Translations under genes and position numbers: made by a program
The notes under the pieces: model-generated
The model's database searches: none
The model's input: the letters and a program-made list of their open reading frames with translations, nothing else
What the model was told of the DNA's origin: nothing
In this document: positions 36,701 to 48,110 of the stretch, piece after piece
How positions within the stretch are numbered: position 1 is the first letter of the stretch
Layout: each line of letters starts with the position of its first letter
Source: Beta vulgaris subsp. vulgaris
Taxonomy: Eukaryota; Streptophyta; Magnoliopsida; Caryophyllales; Amaranthaceae
Assembly: GCF_026745355.1 (NCBI RefSeq)
Contig: NC_079205.1
Location: 53,320,025 to 53,384,024 of the forward strand
DNA: 64,000 bases
Reading direction: 5' to 3'

Positions 36701-38503
36701 TCTTCTTATATAATTTCACTAGTATACTCAACTGGAGTTTCCTAGCGTGTTAGACTTAGTAAATACATTGTGTGCTGCTTCTTGCTGGTCTCCTCGTAGT
36801 ATTATTTTATCAACTAGTAGCTCTCTATTTGCCACTAAGGTTGAAAAAGAGATTTTCTTCTTAACAGGGTTTTCTGAATTTGACTAATAAAGATCTGTTT
36901 TGATTTTCAGTGTTCGACAAAAGTCTTTCTATGTGGAAAGCAATGTGTACAGCAGATATGAAGTAGTAGCTATGGAATGGGTAGTGCAAGAGGTCCTTAA
37001 GTTTCACTGTGTCTCGCCAACAATTTACAACTTCATGTGGTACATACAGCACTCTCATATTAACATAATCCTATATTAGATGCATTTCAATAATTAAAAG
37101 AAAATGAAAAGAGAACATTTGAAGTTGGACTGTGTATGATTTGTTGAATCCCTTATGTTTCTAGATTTTTTGCTGATAACCTATTCAAAATCTCAGGTTT
37201 TATCTAAAAGCTGCGACAGCTGATGAAAGGATGCAAAGAAAGGCCAAGTATTTGGCAGGTCTATCACTGCTTGACCATAATCATCTAAGATATTGGCCCT
37301 CAACTGTGGCAGCAGCTTTAGTAATCCTTGTTTCCCTGGCCACAAGTCGAGATGAATCCAGCCTTCGGGTCATGGAGGTATCTTAAATTTCATTAAAAAT
37401 TTACATAGTCTCTTGAATTAATATTTTTTGGAGTACATTCTTGTTTAGACATTGATCATGTTGCTGCGCGAGACTGTGATAACATTTTCTGCTAATTACA
37501 GTGCATCAATTCTGTGTACACTTGCTCTTCCTGTACGATCTATGATTTATAGTTATTGCTAGTTTCCCTTTTTACCTGTTGAGTATTTCTTGAGGTGTTC
37601 ATACCCCCTCATTCAATCTGTTCTGGTCTCGTCCTTGCTAAGGCTTGAAACTTTAGTACTTAAGTCCTAGGCTCCGTTTGGTAGGGCGTAAAACATTTTC
37701 AGTGTAAAATAATTTTCATGGAAAACAATTTACAATGGAAAACACAATTCCAAAATTAGTTTTCCGTTGTTTGGTTCGATGTAAGAAAAAGATGAAATGA
37801 AAGGAAAATGAAAGAGAAAGTAAGGAGGTAGTGAGAGGAGTGTACAAGAGAGATAAGGAAAATAGTTTTCCCTTCATTTTGAAAGGAAAATGGTTTTCCA
37901 TCATTGGGAGAGTAATTTTACCCCAAGAGAAAATGGTTTTACACTCTTTTGCCAACCAAACAATGTAAAACTGAAAATAGAGGAAAACAGTTTTCCGAGA
38001 AAACGTTTTACACCCTACCAAACGGAGCCCTAATCCTGCTTCCATAGGCGGACATGTCTTCGAGATACTTTCATTTAGCAACAATTGATTTGGACTTTAG
38101 GTTTAGAAGCATGCTATTTGAAATTTAGTAAGACACTGCACTCAATGCTTCAAAAAACAAAAATAAGAAGATTGTGTTCCACACCCGAATTCATGCCTAG
38201 CAAAGTTTCTAGACTAAATTTTTCAATTGTCTAATGCCGATGTCAATCTTCTGCAGGCTCATGTCAGAACAAAAGTTGATGATCTACCTGAATGCGTCAA
38301 GGTATCAAATAGACTTCCATAATCCAATATTCCAAATCATTCATCAAAGGAGAAAAAGAGAAAATTTTAAATTTTGAGTGGTGCACTTTTCTAAATCAAA
38401 TATTCTGCTTTTGAGATACCATCATAAGAAACAATTCATTTAGACTGTTTGTCTGAATCTTTTTTGACAGAGCTTGGAGTGGTTGGTTAAGTATGCTTGG
38501 TAA
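33750..38503 (+). CDS. SDS: Meiotic cyclin, SOLO DANCERS (SDS) type
   Basis: Coding exons: 33750-34520, 34614-34784, 36310-36476, 36911-37039, 37197-37377, 38257-38301, 38471-38503. All are GT-AG and in frame, giving 498 aa. The N-terminal 255 residues are unstructured and basic at first ([13 protein letters not shown] near residue 30), then acidic. A conserved SDS block lies at about 200-235 ([22 protein letters not shown]). Cyclin_N is at about 290-405 ([48 protein letters not shown]). Cyclin_C is at about 410-485 ([25 protein letters not shown]), followed by the terminal [13 protein letters not shown] in Arabidopsis and rice is a meiosis-specific nuclear cyclin needed for DMC1 loading and interhomologue crossover. 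The protein is shorter than Arabidopsis SDS mainly in the N-terminal region. Introns 2 and 5 hold MITEs. Confidence 0.95.
35680..35864. mobile_element. Small hAT-like element in SDS intron 2
   Basis: The ends TAGTGGCGGATCTAG and (reverse) TAGTGGCGGAGCCA are inverted. They are flanked by GTTATA at 35674-35679 and 35865-35870. The ends resemble those of the larger element at 48111-48627, which has an 8-bp duplication, so hAT is likely although only 6 bp match here. Confidence 0.6.
37670..38029. mobile_element. Tourist-like (PIF/Harbinger) MITE in SDS intron 5
   Basis: The ends GGCTCCGTTTGGTAGGGCGT and its near-perfect inverse (CCAAACGGAGCC at the right) are flanked by CTA on both sides (37667-37669, 38030-38032). 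The 3-bp duplication and the GG...TTTGG end fit Tourist elements. 360 bp, no coding. Confidence 0.82.
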
Positions 38504-39432
38504 ATAAAAAGTCCAACAGTATATGAGAGATTGTGATCCTCAACACAACACAATTGCACAACACATGAAGATGCAAAAAATACAAAATTCTTCAAGTATA
38601 TAAACACTTGTGACTTGTTCTTATTTCTGTACATGGCCCCAATTTTTTGTGAAGTCTGCCTATGTCTCATAAGAAGAGGAAAAAGTGACGTAGCGAAAGC
38701 GCCTGCAAATTGAATATTCTCAGCGTTGAGGTCCAGAAGAAGCGTTCAGCTTCTATGACAGACTTTGCAAAGCAAATATTCGCGTTCATAATAGGACCTC
38801 GTCTACAACACTTATTCTGTTTGTTCACCATTTTTTGCAAGTGTGTACAGACTATAGTGATAATACATCATTGTAGAAATTTAAGGTAAAATTTTGCATA
38901 GTGCAAACATTAATGATTTGGTTCAGCTTTAGCCAAAGGCATGAAGCTGTTATTGAATTCAGTGGACCAGCAGTGATCATTATTTTAGTCCTTGTAGAAC
39001 CAATATATTGAACTATTGATTTCTTTTGTGTGTTATACAAAAAATCTAGTAATGAGAACGGATCCTAAGCCATGCGATTGTGAAATTTAGAATTACATGG
39101 TACTGTCGATATTACAAGATACATATCTATTCAAATGCCCCCCTCCCATATTACATCTCTTTGTTATGGTGGGAATCACTCCCACACCATCACCATTGGA
39201 TAGTTTAAATTTTATGGCCATCATCATTCTCATGGCATTAATGTCATTTTCATAAATGCGCATCATTCTCAATTCTATATTGTTTGAGCATTGCATTATC
39301 TAAATTCAATTGTTGCGATTCATCTTGTGTCATTAATGACATTATTGAAAATATCTATATCTTATTAAATTCAAAATCTACATTGATTTTGTGATAAAAT
39401 GATTGAAAACAGACACATAACGCACTATAAAA
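38504..39432. other. Intergenic: 3' UTR of SDS and AT-rich sequence
   Basis: No ORF or repeat structure could be supported in this stretch. Confidence 0.5.
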
Positions 39433-39434
39433 TA

Positions 39435-39670
39435 CTTCGTTTGTTCATTATTTTTCACGTTTATTGATGCATGATTTCAAAGTTGATATTTTATCAATAA
39501 GTAAAAATTAAAAAAGTTGATATTAGAAAAATATACATTGAAACGAATCTAATAAGATCTTGCATGACTATGTTTTTTTCCTAAAAGATAAATCACCAAA
39601 TACAATAAAAGCGTGAGATGTGAACTATAAACACTATGCAAATAGTGCAACTATTTCTAAACGCATAAAG
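39435..39670. mobile_element. Diverged Stowaway-like MITE
   Basis: The interior shares the block GAAACGAATCTAATAAGATC-like with the copy at 32988-33232. The ends start CTTCGTTTGTTC and close with CATAAAG, flanked by TA. The terminal repeats are worn. Confidence 0.6.
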
Positions 39671-40060
39671 TATTAAAATTATACAAAATGCTTGAGAAAT
39701 GATGCAAAACACACACCACACTATCAATTGACACAATAATTGAATAATGACATGGAATTTTGAAAATAATAATGATGTCGAAAGTCAATATTTTGACCCG
39801 AAATTCCACCTTCGGCATCATTATTGATACGCCTTGCACCAAGGCTAATAGTCTATGATATTCTAGCTACTACTCATGATCCACGCACCAAAATCATAAC
39901 TTATAATAATACAGTCAATTTTTCCTTAATTTATAATATTATATTACATTATACAAGTTTGAAAACTTACTAGAATCATCTATACACATTACACACATGT
40001 CACATGACACATGGGTAGTAATTTGGATTATTTTCCTACAAATATTTTATAAACTTCGAT

Positions 40061-40068
40061 TATATAAA
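40061..40068 (+). promoter_or_regulatory. TATA box of the cullin-like gene
   Basis: TATATAAA occurs 144 bp before the likely 5' UTR splice donor (GTAAGA at 40212). The leader after it is rich in ACAACAACA. The 5' UTR intron would run from 40212 to the acceptor CAG at 41399, just before the coding exon. The intron is inferred from splice sites and the lack of other good leaders. Confidence 0.6.
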
Positions 40069-41433
40069 GGAGACTGGAGACGCATAACCCAACGTAGGCG
40101 TTTATTTACAACAACAACAAAAACAAAAACAAAGGCCACTATTTCCTTCCTTTTCTGTCTCTCTCTTCTACACATTCACAGTATTTGTCCACTCTCTTTG
40201 CCGGGGAAATAGTAAGACAACCCAAAACCCAACGAAATTCCCGGATTCTAAACTTCACCCATCAAATTCTGGTGAAACTACTACTCTTTTGTCTTTAATC
40301 TTCATTTTTCATCTTCTTTTTTCGGTACTTTTTTTTTTTCTTCTGAATATATATCGAATTGTAGTTTTTTTTCCCATTATTTGAAATTACTTTGATTCTG
40401 CGTTTGTGATCTTACATTGTCATATGTTAATTCTAGTCGTTAGATTTTATTAGGGTTTTCTGGGTTTTTTTTTTTACCTTTGATATTGCTTATGTCATGA
40501 TGTTCTGCGATTATTTTTATTTTTATTGATTTTTATTTTATGGGGGTGGGGAGGTGTTGGAGGAATAATCTGTGGGTTTGATTTTTTTTATTATTTGATT
40601 TTTTGAAAAAAATAATTTTAAGGGTTCTGAGAATTTTTGAAGAAAGGGTTTTGTGTGATTACTTTTTCTTTCTTTTTGGGTAGAGAATTTTTTTTTTGTT
40701 TGAGGTGATTGTGTTTGGAACTTTTGAAGCTATTTTGATTGGATTTTTATTAATGTAGTAAAGTTGGATTCCTCTTATTAGGATCAATTTGTTTATTTTT
40801 TTTCCTTTTTTTTAATGAATTGGAGATCTTGATGCAGTGTTTTCTGAAGTGCCATAGTAGTTAAGTTGATCAACATCTTAGATATGTAATCCATTCTGTT
40901 ACTAATTAGCGTAATCCGTGGTTTATCTGATATGTTGCATGTTAATTATCCTGGTTATTGAGTTAATGAGGTTGCTTAGGTTCATGAAATGCGTGGCCTT
41001 AACTGCATTATGTTCATATGCTGCCACAATATTTAGAAATTCGAGCATATCCGTCCTCAGAGAGGTTTTATGTGTTGTTTAGCATCAGGGGAAGTGTATT
41101 GAGTTTAGTTCTTTGAGGTGAACGATACTAGGACGTTGTGTAAGACTCAAAGGATTAATCTGCTGGTTCTTTTTTCTTTCTGTTGTTATTTTGGAGTTTA
41201 ATTGCTTTAATCAATCTTATAAATGGAGGTCCCCGTGTAATATCATGTTTTGTTTGTCTATGTGAATAGATAATTTTTCAATTTATGGCGTGGGTTACTG
41301 ATTTTTATCTCTGCTTGTTGCCTTTTTTTGACGGTTATGGATTAGACGTAAAAGTTTTTAAAATACCAACTGAGTAAATGAATACCTTGGTTTTTCCAGA
41401 TAGTTTGGCGGTGTTGGTGTGAAGTTGTTAAAA

Positions 41434-44400
41434 ATGGTCACCAGTTTGAGTTTGGAAGATGGATTGATGATATTGGATGAGGCCTTTTTAAGAACAAGGA
41501 AGATTATGGAAGGATACCCTAATGTTAAGTTCACTGCAGAGGAGTATCAGAGATTCTATGAGTATCCAGCTTGACTCTTGTTTTAAATTTGTTGCATTAG
41601 TTGTTTTCTTTCCTTTATGAATCATTTGATCCTTCACTCTTGGTAGATGTGTTTACCTGCTGTGTGTCCAGAGAGTCTCTTCCGAAAATTCCAGGGTGCT
41701 CTATGAACGATATAAGAACGGTTTAGAAGAGTGCGTCAACTCATTGGTAAGAATTATTTGCAGCACATTTGATCCTTGCAGAGAGTTTTGTTATTGTTAC
41801 TGAAGTTTACGACAAATATAATATTTCTTTGAATGCACATAGGACTATCTTTTCAGCTAATTTTCAAATGTGGAATAGACTAATAGCTACTCATTCGCAT
41901 GTAATAGACTAATAGCTAATAATGATACTAATGATTCATGTTACCTACCAGTTGTCAGGCTCTCACTGTTGCCAAGAATACGTGCTGTAGAAGAGAGATA
42001 TCTCTATCTACCTTTTGTGTACTGCCCCGGTGATTGCGTCTATACTAAGACGTGCGATATATTGTTTGCAATAAAGAGTTTCATGTTGCTTGGTGAAATG
42101 CTTAGATGATTAACACATTCTAAAATTGCATCACTGCTTTTGTTTTCTGTTGAACTTAACTTTGCAAACAAATAATTGGATTGCAGGAGTTCTGCACCTA
42201 CTGTAAGTCTAGTTTACATTGTGCTTTAACTGGTTCCTGATGTCATTCCTCAAATATATTTGTTTATGAATTATATATTAAGCGAGGCATGGGTCGAGAA
42301 ACCACGGCGCGAAAAGAAAAAGCTGTGAGGTGGTTTTATCTGCTACAATATTCTTCTTTAGAAAATAATTTATCTCTTCATCTTCTCATTATTCAGTTAT
42401 TCACTAATAGAAATTTGTTAGTCAAGATTTGCAGTGGTCTTCCTTATGCTGTTATGCATGATGTTTTTTTTTATAAAATATATAATTAGGTTTTATATGT
42501 ATGTTGATGCTCTAAGCCATGGTCAAGATTTGACATGAATATTCTCTGACTCATATGCTGTATTTGTGGTTCGAGAACTTATTCCTGTATGTGATGCTTT
42601 TCTATTGGCTGCAATCTGTATCCATCTTGTGATGTTTACAATTTTTTTGCTTTATTTTTTTTTTCCCAAGACCAACACTAAATTTGTTATAGGCAAATAA
42701 GCTCTCATGACCCAGCTACGAGCCTACGAGGTACAACAGCTTTAGAGATGGCCATAATCTCCCTTTGCATGCATTATGTTTAACAAGCAAACACGTGCAA
42801 GTTTTTTCTCTGACAATATGAACAGTCAATACCGAGTCTAATTTAGGAAGATCTAGGCTATTGAGTGTGGTCATTTCTAATATGTCAACCTTCCACTGGA
42901 AATGTCTAATGGAGCAACAAAGAGAAAAAGAAAAGGATTCTTGTTCAATCAGTACTAGTTTTTTATGATAACACGTGTACTCATATATACTGTCTGAAAT
43001 ACTTGTTCTTTATCCAAAAGCAGTTTGTGTTTTACTAATGTGTTTGACATTTTTTTATGCCCCTTTTTCTCATGCTCTCAGGTCATTCCGTCATTGGAGA
43101 ATAAAAATGATGCAGCTCTCTTGATTGAGCTTCTGACAAAGTGGTCTAGCTATCAAGTGATGTGCAGGTGGTTATCTAGATTCTTTAGTTACCTTGATCG
43201 TTTCTTTATCCCCCGCACCGGAGCTTTTGGCCTTCTGGAGCTAGCTACTAGATGCTTTCACAATATGGTAAGATATTCTATTTGATGCTTAAGCACTGCT
43301 GGCAGTTGTGTTTTCACTGGATAGGGGTCCTTTTTTCCTTTTTCAGACCGATAGCGTCTGTCATCGTGTGATTTACTCAACTTGTTATATTTCAGGTGGA
43401 TGCAAGGTGTAGTAATCAATTAATTGCTGCTGCATTGTCATTGGTAGGGCGAACTCTTTTATTGCATTGGTTGTTTAGTTGGTCCAAGTACTATCTATAT
43501 TTGTCCCTAACCCTATCGTGTCATATGTAGATTAATCAGGATCGCAATGGGGAGAAGATTGATAGGAATATGCTCAAGAATGTTGTGGAGTACTTTGGCG
43601 TTTCAAAAGCAGTGGGAGAAACCTTGTATGATGATTTTGAAAGGGCCTTACTTTCAACTTGTGCTGCTTCATATTCTCAAATTGCCTCACATGGGCTTCT
43701 GCATGATTCATGTGCTGAGTATGCATATAAGGTAGTTACCAAAAGTTCTAGAATCTCAAATTTAATATGTTGTATGACCATTGTTTCTTTCCAAGTTAAA
43801 CTAGTCGATCCTGGGCTTTTTTTTTTTTGGTGAATTTCAGGTGCAGTGGTGCCTAAATCAGGAAGATGAAAGAGCTTGCCAATTTTTGGATCCATCTTTA
43901 AGAGAGAAGCTTCTGCAGGTGCATTTATGTTATAAGATGCATATTCCTTTTTTTATAGCCTTCAGGCATATACAAATATATAATCTAGTATATTTTTTCA
44001 CTCTGTACATCTATCTTTAAACAGAAACTATAGAGGAAATACCTCACGAATTATCATTGAGGTTTTTTGCTCATACTTAATTTTTCTTGTTCTCATTTTC
44101 TTGAAGGTGGTCAAGTCTAGCTTGGTCGATCAGGTTTTCACAAAAGTAGCTGAGAAGCAACAAGCTGAAAGTTATAGCAAGTCAACGGATTTTCAGGTAT
44201 CCAAATTGCTAAAAAACTGAATGATCAATAAAATCGAAAAAGAAGTTTTAGACAATGACTGCACGAGTAGAACTTGATTTAATACGCACACAGAGGACCC
44301 TGTAGAAGGGAATCAATCACTGTTAGCATATAGAGATGCATGGAATCTTGAAAAGCAGTTATGGAGGGAAGAAAATTTTGAAGTCAGTACATATATGAAT

Positions 44401-45253
44401 AGCTGCTAAATTGTGTTAGTTTTGGAACATAACTATGAACCTTATTTGAAATTTATCACCATCTCTTTCCCTCTCCACTAAAACTCATCGATATTCTAAC
44501 CATTATTCTCGAGTAAAAAGACTTCAAAGAAGTGTGAGTGCAGGCATCTATTTTGGGCCTTTTTAAAATTCTAATCATATTATATTACACATTAGTATGT
44601 TTCATTAAGTTAAGAAGTTAAGAATACAAACACGAATCTTTGTTACCAAGATGAACAAGTGTATCCTTGCATGCTATTGAGCTTTCTGAAATAGTTGCTG
44701 ATGTAATTTGCATTGATGAAAAGTACTACTATGAAACTTCCAAAAGTCCCCCTGATCTGTTGTACGCTTAATTAAAATTTAGAAGTATATGCTTCTTCCA
44801 TTTTTAATGCAGGTAACACTTGACATATTTACGTCAAAGTTCGACCGTAACACTTCACTTATATGTAGGATCCTGTTAAATTTATTTTTTTCTATTTCCA
44901 AAAAATAATGTATTTGCAATAATCAGCACATTACTCTTTTTTAAAAATAGTAAAGGTAGATTATTCATATGACCTGACGTACGTATTTGAATTGTAGGCA
45001 TCTAAATATGTTCCTGATTTCATGTTATCATGTTGGTATGAATTGTTTCCCTGATCTTTAAAACAGGATTCTAGGTTGAATATCTTGGCATGCTTTCCAT
45101 AATGAAGCTACAATAATCATACCTTTTGAAAAAAAATTACTCTTTATCTAATTATGATGATTGATTGTGTAGGATCTGCTGTCTAAATGTGCTGACCTTA
45201 ATCTTCAAGATCCTGGTCCGGATCGAAACTGGAATATGGTGCAGCAGCCTTGA
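41434..45253 (+). CDS. Short cullin-like protein (N-terminal cullin repeats only)
   Basis: Coding exons: 41434-41561, 41647-41746, 43082-43267, 43396-43443, 43531-43731, 43841-43918, 44107-44196, 45173-45253. The introns are GT-AG, the frame is open, and the product is 303 aa. Residues 1-140 match cullin repeat 1 of CUL1 (MEGYPNVKFTAEEYQRFYE, VIPSLENKNDAALLIELLTK, WSSYQVMCRWLSRFFSYLDR). Residues 140-275 match repeat 2 (DRNGEKIDRNMLKNVVEYFG, LYDDFERALLSTCAASYSQI). The helix containing MCRWLSRFFSYLDRFF corresponds to the CUL1 helix that contacts SKP1. The protein then ends in a short unique tail. A complete cullin of about 740 aa would continue with repeat 3, the cullin-homology domain and the neddylation site; none occurs downstream in the window. 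If made, it may bind SKP1/F-box modules but cannot recruit RBX1. It could instead be a decaying duplicate, but no damage is seen. Confidence 0.88.
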
Positions 45254-46737
45254 TGTCGATCCGAAGTTATAGTGCAAGAGCTTAAGTTATACAGTGATAT
45301 CACCATTTTTTCATGACTTTGCTCTTCTCAACAATTTATACCTGGAGTAAGAAAATACAGGAGTAGGATTATGTTTCAGGTGCTAGGTAGTTGTTTACTG
45401 GCAGGAATCTTGTAGACATCCTGTCACATGTGGATGTATATATAATGTGTTCTTAACTTTTTAAACTCGCTGAGATAGTTAGCATACAGATACAAACAAA
45501 AGTTTTAAGGGAGTGTTTGGTTGAGGGTAATCAGGAAAAAAGAAAGTTAATCTTTGACCTCTTTAATGAGTGTTTAGTGGGCATATGTTATTATTTACTT
45601 ATTCCCACTTTTTTTTTTTTAGAGTTCCTGCACTTTGCTAAAACATCACTCTCCACACCCTTGGGACCTGAATACCGTAACTTCGGTGTTCTCAAGTCTC
45701 AACCCTTCACAGCCTACTTGCATCAACACCATTAATCCGCTACTAGACTTAAGCCACCATCTCCAATTATACACCTACCACCGGATTAGGGTCTTGTTCG
45801 TTTGGACTTATTTTCAACTTGGTTAGTTTCTTACAGTTTAGTTCAGACACACTCTCATATTCACTTTCTCGCGGTTCAATTTCTTCCGATCCAAAAAAAC
45901 GGGGCCTAACTAACAGAGACCTATAACCATATCCCAAAATTGAATCCCAACCACCACAATCACTCAAGATAACATACCATATTACATTATTTGTTCCCTT
46001 TTATTTGCCCCAATATATTTTTAAGCTATTCTCAAAATTTATACCTATATATATGGTCATAGACTTAGAGACCACCACTTTATTGGCACATATACTCTAT
46101 TTGATCATATTATTTTCTCTTTTATGAATTTCACCCAACCAAAATTTTAAATATTAACGAATGATCTATGAGGCAAACTATTAGGAAAGAGGGAGCATAA
46201 ATTAAAAACCCAATAAGCATAAATAGAGGCCACCACAAAATAATAAAAAAGGAGATTTCAGAAAATCAAGATCACATTAAGGTAATATAATCTCATAGTT
46301 AATCAGATTCATATTCTTCTTATAACACTACAATTATATTCTTATTGTAAATTCTTCATCAAAGTTAGTTTAAAAATATCAAAACTATGAACTCTTTTTT
46401 TTTTTTTTTTGACGCCGGCTATAAACTTATTGATATAAGCATATGTATAGGCCATCCGCCATAAGATTTTATTTCTAACTAGTTGTTGCATCGCGTGCCT
46501 ACGCGGGCGGCACCCCAAAATAGTATAATTACGATATCTGAATTAGACTAGATCGAATTAGTATGTTGAAAGTGAATGCTCTAAGATGTTTGATACTTGC
46601 ACTTGTAATGTTGGTTTTATGTGGCAAAGCAATTAATTAGTATACACAGATGTTTTAATTTTCCTAAAGTCATTAATGGAAGAGTATAAGTTGCTTCTAA
46701 AAATCAAAATTTTAAGAAGGAATTTAATACATAGTTT
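45254..46737. other. Intergenic: 3' UTR of cullin-like gene, MITE-like debris
   Basis: The stretch holds the 3' UTR, then AT-rich sequence. A GGGAGTGTTTGGTT motif near 45510 and a GGGTCTTGTTCGTTTGG motif near 45788 resemble Tourist-type ends, but matching second ends are not convincing. A T-run followed by GACGCCGGCTATAAAC at 46392-46430 looks like the 3' end of a minus-strand retroposon. Confidence 0.45.
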
Positions 46738-46745
46738 GATCCTTG

Positions 46746-47022
46746 TAGAGGTGATCATTTTGGCCCTGCACGTTTTTGGGCCGGGTTTTGGGCAGAATTT
46801 TTCGGCCCGTATTTTTTTTGGCTTTGGGCGGGTTTCGGGCAAGCCAAAAACGACTTTTTAGTCTATTTTTTGGCCCGGCCCGTTTTGGCCCGCAAAAGCC
46901 CGCTAATTTAGGCCCAAAATAGCGGGCTTTGGACACAAAAATTCGGCCCGGATTTTGGGCCCGGCCCGACCAATGGGCAAATTTTTTTGGCCGCGGCCCG
47001 GCCCGACCCGTGATCACCTCTA
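46746..47022. mobile_element. hAT-type MITE with perfect 8-bp target duplication
   Basis: Ends TAGAGGTGATCA and TGATCACCTCTA are perfect inverts, flanked by GATCCTTG at 46738-46745 and 47023-47030. 277 bp. The interior is rich in GGCCCGGCCC-type words. It shares the TAGAGGTG end and an arm composition of repeated G/C words with the element at 12115-12484. Confidence 0.92.
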
Positions 47023-47072
47023 GATCCTTGATATTGTAATGGTAAGATCTAAATTATGTTTGTGCATTTAGC

Positions 47073-47689
47073 GAATTTTTTCCTTGGATAATGCAAAAGT
47101 GGGTTTTAATTCCCAAAATATGCCCAAAAAAATTAAAATTCCCTGCGTACCGTCCACGTAGGACGGCACGCGAGAATTTTTTTTTTTTAGTAAAACCGCT
47201 ACTCGGAGTAGCGGTTTATAAGTGTCGAGAATTTTTTTTTTTTTCAACTTAGGTAAAACCGCTACTCGGAGTAGCGGTTTATAAAAAAAAAAAAAAAAAA
47301 AATTTTTTTTTTTTTTTTTTTTTTTTTATAAACCGCTACTCCGAATAGCGGTTTATTATGAAAACTGATATCTGCTTACCATATTTTTGCCCAGGTAAAC
47401 CGCTACTCAGAGTAGCGGTTTATATTTATAAACCGCTACTCAGAGTAGCGGTTTATATTTGTAAACCGCTACTCAGAGTAGCGGTTTTTATTTGTAAACC
47501 GCTACTCCGAGTAGCGGTTTATTTTAAAATTAAACCGCTACTCTGAGTAGCGGTTTCTGTGGGTTAAAACAAAAAAAAAATAATTTTCTCGCGTGCCGTC
47601 CTACGTGGACGGTACGCAGGGAATTTTGATTTTTTTGGGCATATTTTGGGAATTAAAACCCACTTTTGCATTATTCAAGGAAAAAATTC
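47073..47689. mobile_element. Mutator-like non-autonomous element with palindrome array
   Basis: Terminal inverted repeats of about 103 bp (47073-47176 and 47587-47689) start GAATTTTTTCCTTG and differ at only a few positions. They are flanked by the exact 9-bp duplication GCATTTAGC (47064-47072, 47690-47698), the hallmark of Mutator-like elements. The near-identical ends suggest a young insertion. There is no transposase; the interior is the palindrome array described separately. Confidence 0.93.
47193..47556. repeat. Eight-copy array of a 25-bp palindrome
   Basis: Copies start at 47193, 47256, 47330, 47397, 47430, 47463, 47496 and 47532. Each reads AAACCGCTACTC, one central base, GAGTAGCGGTTT. 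Seven have perfect 12-bp arms; the copy at 47330 has one arm mismatch. The central base is G, G, C, A, A, A, C, T in order. Starts of copies 4-7 are exactly 33 bp apart and the last step is 36. Between copies 2 and 3 an A-run of 20 abuts a T-run of 25 (47283-47327). Transcripts could fold into strong hairpins. Confidence 0.95.
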
Positions 47690-47698
47690 GCATTTAGC

Positions 47699-48102
47699 TG
47701 AGAACAATTTCTTTAATGCTAAAATATATTGTAGTATAATTAGAGGAGCATTAAATGAAATTATATGGTATACATCATGATCATGGCTATGCAAAAAAAA
47801 ATTCCAACACTGAGAGTTTACACTAACAATAACTGCAAAATCATCAAACACCAGAACCAATGAGAGGCGTGTGATATGTGTGGTTCCCCAAGTTAGTGAG
47901 GTTCATGCAAAGAAGTCGAGATCACAATGTGCTAATGATTTACGTTACACAAATGACTGAGATTAGATCGACGTTTTGACATAAATTTTCACATAAATAA
48001 ATATTAGAAAACTCTTTATAGGAAGCATCCAACAATCGTGGGGAGGTGGTTTCTCCCCTTCTTTTGAGGGTGATTTCTCACAGTTGTAATGAAATTATGG
48101 AA
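47699..48102. other. Intergenic, nothing recognised
   Basis: AT-rich sequence without ORFs or repeat pairs that could be supported. Confidence 0.5.
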
Positions 48103-48110
48103 CTCCTTTA

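Noticed and set aside
42187..42199. Possible tiny exon of the cullin-like gene (CAG before GAGTTCTGCACC, GTAAGT after)
   Set aside because: Exons at 41746 and 43082 join in frame and match cullins without a gap, so an extra exon is not needed.
45784..45912. Candidate short Tourist element (GGGTCTTGTTCG ... CGGGGCC)
   Set aside because: The ends match poorly and the flanking TTA and TAA are not identical.
47358..47546. Open frame reading KPLLRVAV repeats
   Set aside because: It is only the translation of the palindrome array and has no independent coding signal.
47397..47556. Regularly spaced repeats resembling a CRISPR array
   Set aside because: The 33-bp period comes from palindromes with short AT spacers that are alike, inside a transposon in plant DNA. 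There are no unique spacers and no cas genes.
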